Of a stretch of 64,000 bases of DNA, positions 58,057 through 64,000 are shown one piece after another. Under the pieces are notes generated by a model. That model was not told the DNA's origin and did not search any database. It was given only the letters and a program-made list of their open reading frames with translations. Where the stretch lies: positions 933,042 to 997,041 of the forward strand of contig JAPNXP010000010.1 in NCBI GenBank assembly GCA_028753945.1, read 5' to 3'. This stretch comes from Hexactinellida sp. DTS-2022. Lineage: Eukaryota; Porifera; Hexactinellida. Position 1 is the first letter of the stretch. Every line of letters begins with the position of its first letter. Position numbers and translations under genes: made by a program.

Positions 58057-60167
58057 CTAACTATACGTATATATATCGTAATAAATTCGCAATAGCTGAT
58101 TATGCGAAATTCTAATATACGACACTACTACATAGACTACAAAAAAGTGAGGGATGTCTTTGTCAGTATCTTCAAGCCCTACACAGGGTTTGTGGAACCA
58201 TTTTAGACATTTGGGGCATTCAACCATGTTTCGAAACGCGTAGACGGGTAGATGACATAAACACCATAACTTTAGCTTTAAAACTGTCCTTACATTAGTT
58301 GTGATTCTAGAACGCAATACTATGCTTTCTATCTTAGGAAAGGGTGTTAAAATTTCGCTGTCGAGACAATCGGAGAGGTGAGATCTCATTCTTGCTTGCT
58401 TCCAGCAAACTTGGGTAGGGTCGCCTCCAGTTGCTATTGTTAGGCAGACTGCAGCTGCAAATAAAGCGCAATCCGCTCCGCCCCTTTGCTGCTGAATAGA
58501 AGCAATAGTTAATTTCAGCTCAGCATCATTCCCATACAAAAGGGCTAACTGAACAGATAATTCTTCAGTAGTTCTTCCCATATTTAGCGAATCATAGAGG
58601 GTTACGTGCCCATCTGCATCAGTACTGGAACAGACCCAGTGAAGTGCGCCATCATGGTGTATCTGAATACTAGGACGAGGTGCTTTGACGAATTGCCGAT
58701 TCTAAACATTAATTAATTCTAAATTTAATTATTTCTCGAATACCCAAAAACAAGAACTCACTTGAGAGAGAATAGTGTCTTGAAGTCCCTGTATACGCGA
58801 AAAGTTTTTCTTCAGTAAAGTCTACAAGAGTATAGTTGTGAATAATAATTATTAAGATAACCGTAAATACCGAATGTATCTAAATCTATAGTATTATTAA
58901 ACTTGATTGTTGTGGGTAGCCAGGGTAGGTATGTCGATATGTTTACGCGGGTTGTATTAAACTTATAGGGGACTAGAAACAACACTTATAATTGAGATAG
59001 GACGTGCTTACAAATGTTATAATGTGTACTATGTAAACAAGTATGCTGATTTCGAATTTTGCATTAATAAATTATATTATGAATATTTATTGTTGTTGTT
59101 TACAAAAATAGGTGAACAAATTAATGAAATTTCAAAATGAACCTAGTGGGCTAGCTTCAACGGGTATTATAGGTGAACAAGTATGCTGGTTTTTTAACCG
59201 AGGCGAAGGGCTAGTATTTATTAAACTCACACAAAATGCGTTAATGGTTGTGTCTGTTAGAAAAGTATTCCGATTTGACAATTCTGAGATAGATAAGCGT
59301 TTTACATTTGAAGAAATAGAAGGTGTAAATATATGAATAGGATCCAATGGCTTGATGTTGAGTAGTGAGACCAGACTGGATTTAGGAGTAGGTGATTGAG
59401 GAACTGGAATAAGTTCATCTGAAGTGAATTCGGGTTGCCGAAAAATTTGTAAGAAGGAATCACTACTCGTATCAACATCAGATTCTTGGTGTAATAATTC
59501 TGTAGTTTTAGTAGTGATAGCGAGAGGAGATCGGTCTCGGTAGTCGGTATTTCGCGATACTTCAGAAGAGCTTGAAGATTTAGGAGATCGAGATCGGGGG
59601 CTAATTGATACTTGCTCTTTCATAGTAAATTCCTTATAGGACTGCAATATCTTAAGCAGATTAATCTTAGTTGCCCTTTTTATGTTTTCGAAGGGGACAC
59701 GTTTGGGCCAAAAAAGCGGTTTAAGAGCGGGATCATTCCAAAAAAACATATCTTTCCTTAAATGCAAGATTCTGTCAAATCAAATACCCTTAAAATCTGT
59801 AATATACCTTTGACTTACCAGTTGACTCTTTCGTGATTGCTGAAACAAGCTTTCTCAGTGTCTGGACATTGTAGCTATAGATATTTCCATCTAAGAGCTA
59901 GAGAAGTTCATGGTCACGGGCAGGTTTTGAACTAGCTGATTCAACTATCCTGCTTGTCAGCAAAGTTCGCGAAACCTCATCGTTGTTCTCCTTAATGAAC
60001 TTTTGAAAATTTTCGGGACCCAAAGAACCAAGCCTGCCATGCCATGAAAATACAGCTCCTGCATATTCTCCAGTAACAGAACGAAACTGTTTCAAAGTAT
60101 TCGTCAATACAATTAGAGCATTGGCCTTTGTCATTGTAGGTATCTTAGGCATATCTATTCTAATCAA
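58057..60167 (-). CDS. Ulp1-like protease with PHD-type finger
   Basis: Minus-strand, multi-exon: about 60167-59898, a short exon near 59888-59822, about 59790-59340 (FWPKRVPFENI, then an S/P-rich stretch), 58830-58763 (LLKKNFSRIQGLQDTILSQ) and 58703-58057. The last exons form a cysteine-protease fold of the Ulp1/C48 type: ALHWV (His), VTLYDSL (Asp), QQQRGGADC (Gln and Cys), with LFAAAVCL after the cysteine. A C4HC3-like finger follows: CLCHLPVYAFRNMVECPKCLKWFHKPCV. Proteases with this layout occur in genes and DNA transposons of invertebrates. The role is unknown. The protein ends in a hydrophobic tail after the finger, which may be read-through of a missed splice. The intron at about 58880-59340 contains TTGTTTAC repeats. 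The 5' end is uncertain. Confidence 0.65.
58900..59170. repeat. TTGTTTAC-type repeat in intron
   Basis: Matches, with changes, the arms of the foldback at 5465-8500 and the tandem copies at 42540-42910 (GTAAACAAGTATGCTGATT and TTGTTGTTGTTTAC phrases). Confidence 0.65.
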
Positions 60168-60771
60168 GGGTATAGAAAGGAAAAGAACAAACGAAACATT
60201 GAGGAATATATGTTAATTAAGTTCAATTTAAAGGTCTTACTTTTTCCAGTCAAGTTCAATACTAGAGATCAGGAATGTGGTATTAACATAGGGTGAAAAT
60301 TGCAAGCCTATCTCATTTTAACTATACAAATGATCAATCAGCTGAAAATCGCGAGATACGCATGCGTCACTTGAAATACAGCGCATGCGCTACTCATTTT
60401 TAAATATATGGAGCTAATAGTATAGATTTATGAATAATTGATCTCAGAACAAACCTAGCCGAGCAAAACAAGGAGTCACTTTATAGAGTTACTACGATAT
60501 TGAAGGTAGTATGAAAATGTTCATTTAGTTATGGCCATATTTTCCAAATACGGATAGAGATAAAACACCAAGTATTTTGGAGGTATTAAAAAGTACACTG
60601 GACATGTCCATTAGGTACACTGGACATGTCCGTTAGGTAGACAGTCGACCCCCCAATCTCAAGGCAAAGCATCATTCAATAGTCACATCTTTTAATTTGA
60701 TTCGCGTAAAGTATTTAAATAAATGAAAATTTCTGTATTTCTATTCATATTTGACATCGATACAAATCAAA
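60168..60771. promoter_or_regulatory. Divergent promoter with palindromic decamers
   Basis: This is the only DNA between the protease gene (-) and gene B (+). At 60600-60609 and 60622-60631 the decamer GGACATGTCC occurs twice, 12 bp apart, each matching the p53-family half-site RRRCWWGYYY. At about 60360-60410 GCGCATGCGC sits in a copy of the 47701 minisatellite unit, inverted. Functional binding is inference. Confidence 0.45.
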
Positions 60772-63700
60772 ATGGCTGAAAAACTCTCTACCTCAACGTT
60801 TGATATTAACCACCCGAGAAAACGAAGACTAGTTGAGGAGAAATTTGACGTTACTCCAGCAACCCTTTATATCGAAAGAATTGATATTTCTAAATCCACA
60901 AATATGACTACAATATCTGAACAGCAATTTGCAATTGCATCTAGTAAGTTTCATATACGAGTGTTGATTTTATTGTAGATCAAAATGTTATATGAACAAC
61001 GACCCAGTGTGAAACTGGTTGCTCTGCGTCCAATTTCAGGGACTCAGCAAGAGAGTTACCCCCTGATGAGTCCATGAAATTGGTTGGCTTGCCATTTTTC
61101 AAGGAATAATTATCTAAGATGATTAATAATTTAATACAAGTCTACTTGGCCCAATCAACTGGGTCGAGTTAACAAGCTCGATTTTCGAGTTTAATTAATT
61201 CATAATTGAGGACTAATTCTAATTCTAATTTGAAAAATAAAATGAGGAATTTATTATAACTGTTCAATGTCATTTTGAATGTTATTTCTTTCCAGGAAAA
61301 ACATGTACGTATATATAATTATTTAAATAATTCAAGTAAGAAATTCACTTAACTTTTAATTTTTAGGAGAACATAAAGAAGAAGAAAGTACTGAGATATG
61401 TTCACAAGGAGAGCTGATATTAAATATTCCAATACTAGACCAATATGTACATATTCTATCCGACAAACAGAAGGCCTGGCGTTTGCAGGATTCCTCAGTC
61501 ATATTTATGTCAGATTTTGATGTCACTAATGGTAATATAAGTAAACAAGTTCTCTGAATTTCTGTGATTTTTTTAATTACTTTATTTTCCTATGTTAGGT
61601 GAAGTATTGTTAACGAAGAAGAGGGTTTTGATTGAAACAAGTTTGGAGATATGTTTATCTTGTCACCTAAATTCATGCTTACATTATCAAGCATATAACA
61701 TGTGCTTAGAGTTCCAAAGTTTGGCTTTAGCAGAATCTAAATCACACGCAGACAGTACCTATTTTACAATAGATGCTAATACAATCTTTCTCATTAGGAA
61801 TGGATATCACTGCTTTTATATGAAAGAAAGGAAGTGGTATTGCGATAACTGTAGCGGAATGTGCAAGCAAAGTCAACTTTACAGAAGATTCTTTCTGAAT
61901 ACATAGATCAAATACCTATAGCCCCGAAGGCTCTTGACTATTCAACAATATCTACTAGAGAAATTCCATTTAAACTAAGTAAGAACTTAGCAAATATTTA
62001 TAATGAACAGCTTACACAAGGAATCATGCTACCCATAAATCTCAAATCGGATATTTCTTTTTGCGAGCAAGGCCATAAATATAGTGAGAAAAATTTAGTT
62101 GCAGTAAAGAAGGGCATCATTGTTTACACAGAAAATGATATACTTGACTTAAAAGAACATACAGGTATGTATAATTTATGTTGTTTTTACCTTTCCGATA
62201 TTCAGACTTAATTTGTCATATATTTAGTGTATACTACAACCTGCGAAGGAAAGTGTAATTGCAAAGTTGTCTTTGAGGGTGATAAATATTTATTACTCAA
62301 TGTTAACAATCGGTACTTCATCCATTATGGAGTCCTATACGAATACAGCGAATTTATGACTATGTCAAGGAATACACTTAATGGATACATGAGGTATGTA
62401 TTTTCATAAAGTCTATGTACGTAATTTAAAGGTTAAATATCATCTTCCTATAATTTTAGAGCAAAGAATAATAAATTCCACAGGATGGGCAGAGAACTCA
62501 GCTTTAGTTACCACATTTTGCAACACGGATGGAATGGATATTTACGAATGTTAGATATTAACTACACAAACAGCTTTATTTGCCCCAGGTGTAGAGATGC
62601 TCCGGAATATTGGTTTTAGATGGAATCACAATGGGGACAATCAAAGAACTTCCTGATTCACAACAAGAATATGATGAGAATCAGAGATACCCATTAGTCC
62701 CTATGTCAAAAAGATTATTCATTTCTGATCTAAAAAACAGAAAAAATGTCAGAGAATATTGTGCAAATGGATTGTTAGAAGGCGCATTTCATGCCATGAT
62801 AAGTTCTCTAGAGTTCAAAGAATTTAGCGATTATTTAACAGGGTTGCCGTGGGAAGGGAATTTTCATTCCCATTCCCATCCCATTCCCACAGGATTTCTG
62901 TGGGAATTCCCATAGGATTCCCACAGGATTTCCCATAGGATTCCCACAGGAAATCCCATAGGATTCCCACAGGATTCCCATAGGATTCCCACAGGATTCC
63001 CATAGGATTCCCACAGGATTCCCATAGGATTCCCATAGGATTCCCACAGGATTCCCAACATGTGGGAATTCCCATAGGATTTCCCACATGTGGGAATTTC
63101 CACAGGATTCCCACATGTGGGAAATCCCATAGCATTTACAATTTTACACAGGATTCCTACGTATGGGAATTCGCCTATATAGTGTTCATGAATCATTATG
63201 GTTTGTCTACAACCATAATGTACACTATGCTTTATTGGTAATATGATCTATATGAATGTGTGGAAATTCTATTGATAATCCTATGGGAATTCCCATAGGA
63301 TTCCCACAGGATTCCCACATGTGGGAATTCCCATAGGATTCCCATAGGTTTCCCACAGGATTCCCACATGTGGGAATTCCCATAGGCTAAAAATTTTCCC
63401 ATTCCCATCCCATATGGGAATTCTGTGGGAATTCCCACAGGATTCCCATACCCACGGCAACCCTGTTATTTAATCTTTGCTAATAGTGTTAGAGAAGAGA
63501 TTTATGCAGTTAACTATAGTTATCCCAACGCCAAAGTTGTCATCGAACTCTTGTTCCGATCCGAGCCGATTACTGGCCTATTTCCTATTTCAATTCTCGA
63601 TGATGAAGAAATGAAAGCTATTGTCCAGCTTTCTGATGGAACACCAATTAATCCAGGAATACTATTCGAGATTTGCGGAAAAATTTACACTTTCAAGTTA

Positions 63701-64000
63701 CTCATTAATTCGTTTTCTGAAGTAAATGAACAACTGAATACGGCGTTGACTCTTAATCCTCTTCTAGCTGGTTTGTTAAAGTCAATTCTGTTCAAAATTG
63801 AGGCACTCAATTCTCATAGAGATAGAAGGAAATTAGTTGAGGCAGCATCATCTAATAATTTTATTCAATACTTTCCAGCAATAGCAAGACGTTACAGGTA
63901 TCTTACTATATGTTAATGTGTACAAGTATGAACTCCTGTTAAATGATTTATCCAATAGATTACCTATTTATGAAGACGAGAATGAAGAGAAAAGTATTAA
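60772..64000 (+). pseudogene. Cysteine-cluster gene B, split by a hAT MITE, partial
   Basis: Paralog of gene A with the same exon order: 60772-60943, 61367-61531, 61599-62164, 62228-62393, 62460-63896 and 63959 to the window edge. Both paralogs start MAEKL. Cysteine clusters: ICLSCHLNSCLHYQAYNMCLEF, WYCDNCSGMCK and FICPRCRD. Then VLDGITMGTIKELP. Lesions: a frameshift near 61890, another near 62606 (after FICPRCRDAPEYW) and a 627-bp hAT insertion at 62839-63465 in the fifth coding exon. Removing the element and one duplication copy would restore the frame, so the insertion itself was clean. The gene runs off the window. Confidence 0.65.
62839..63465. mobile_element. hAT MITE with GGGAATTCCCA interior, copy 2, in an exon
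   Basis: Same termini as 46195-46715 (CAGGGTTGCCGTGGG at the left). The 8-bp duplication TTATTTAA is exact (62831-62838 and 63466-63473). The left half is about 20 copies of ATTCCCATAGG/ATTCCCACAGG. The paralogous exon of gene A at 52729-53525 is the empty site. Confidence 0.95.

Noticed and set aside
61026..61082. Possible fourth hammerhead ribozyme (CCCCTGATGAGTCC) in an intron of gene B
   Set aside because: The conserved box is followed by a sequence that cannot form stem II before GAAA. Instead the segment folds as a simple hairpin (CCAATTTCA with TGAAATTGG). At best a decayed relative.
62824..63438. Glycine/proline-rich ORFs in all frames
   Set aside because: Products of the GGGAATTCCCA repeats inside a MITE.

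Overview
The window is nuclear DNA of an AT-rich, intron-bearing, transposon-rich animal. The evidence is spliced metazoan-type genes (HFM1, RAD51, lysosomal beta-hexosaminidase, an ARL6IP1-like ER protein), Ty3/gypsy, MULE, hAT and pogo-like DNA, 2A-like NPGP coding, and cysteine-cluster genes of the HMGXB3/KDZ-associated type. The mix fits an early-branching or marine invertebrate (sponge, cnidarian or similar). The sequence alone does not fix the phylum.

Layout. 1-5260: tandem and interspersed repeats with 110-nt hairpins and an 18-nt palindrome (ACTATACTATAGTATAGT). 5.46-8.5 kb: a long foldback element interrupted by a hAT MITE. 8.5-10.4 kb: nested foldback DNA carrying two hammerhead ribozymes in opposite orientation. 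11.2-17.3 kb: a four-level nest, gypsy remnant > hAT MITE > 5.2-kb MULE (transposase plus OTU protease, preceded by a 2A-like leader) > another hAT MITE. 17.8-18.3 kb: a transposase fragment with a MITE. 20.4-26.3 kb: HFM1 (+). 27.1-27.8 kb: ARL6IP1-like (+). 29.0-30.0 kb: NHL-repeat protein (+). 31.0-32.7 kb: GH20 hexosaminidase (-). 33.2-39.2 kb: the same repeats as at the left edge, in inverted order, with two more hAT MITEs' worth of insertions and a third hammerhead ribozyme. 40-44.9 kb: hAT and pogo-like insertions in an interspersed repeat. 45.0-45.7 kb: an unknown single-exon gene (-). 48.2-54.0 kb and 60.8-64.0 kb: two paralogous multi-exon cysteine-cluster genes, both damaged. Between them lie a 1.3-kb foldback hAT, an intronless RAD51 with one frameshift, and a minus-strand Ulp1-like protease/PHD gene divergent from the second paralog.

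How it works together. HFM1 and RAD51 both act in homologous recombination, but they are 30 kb apart with no sign of co-regulation. The most coherent biological story is transposition: at least eleven hAT-type insertions can be delimited base by base, most by exact 8-bp target duplications, and several are filled with short tandem repeats that echo their own termini. Single-base frameshifts recur in RAD51, the MULE and both cysteine-cluster genes. They may be real decay or assembly error, and reads would settle that.
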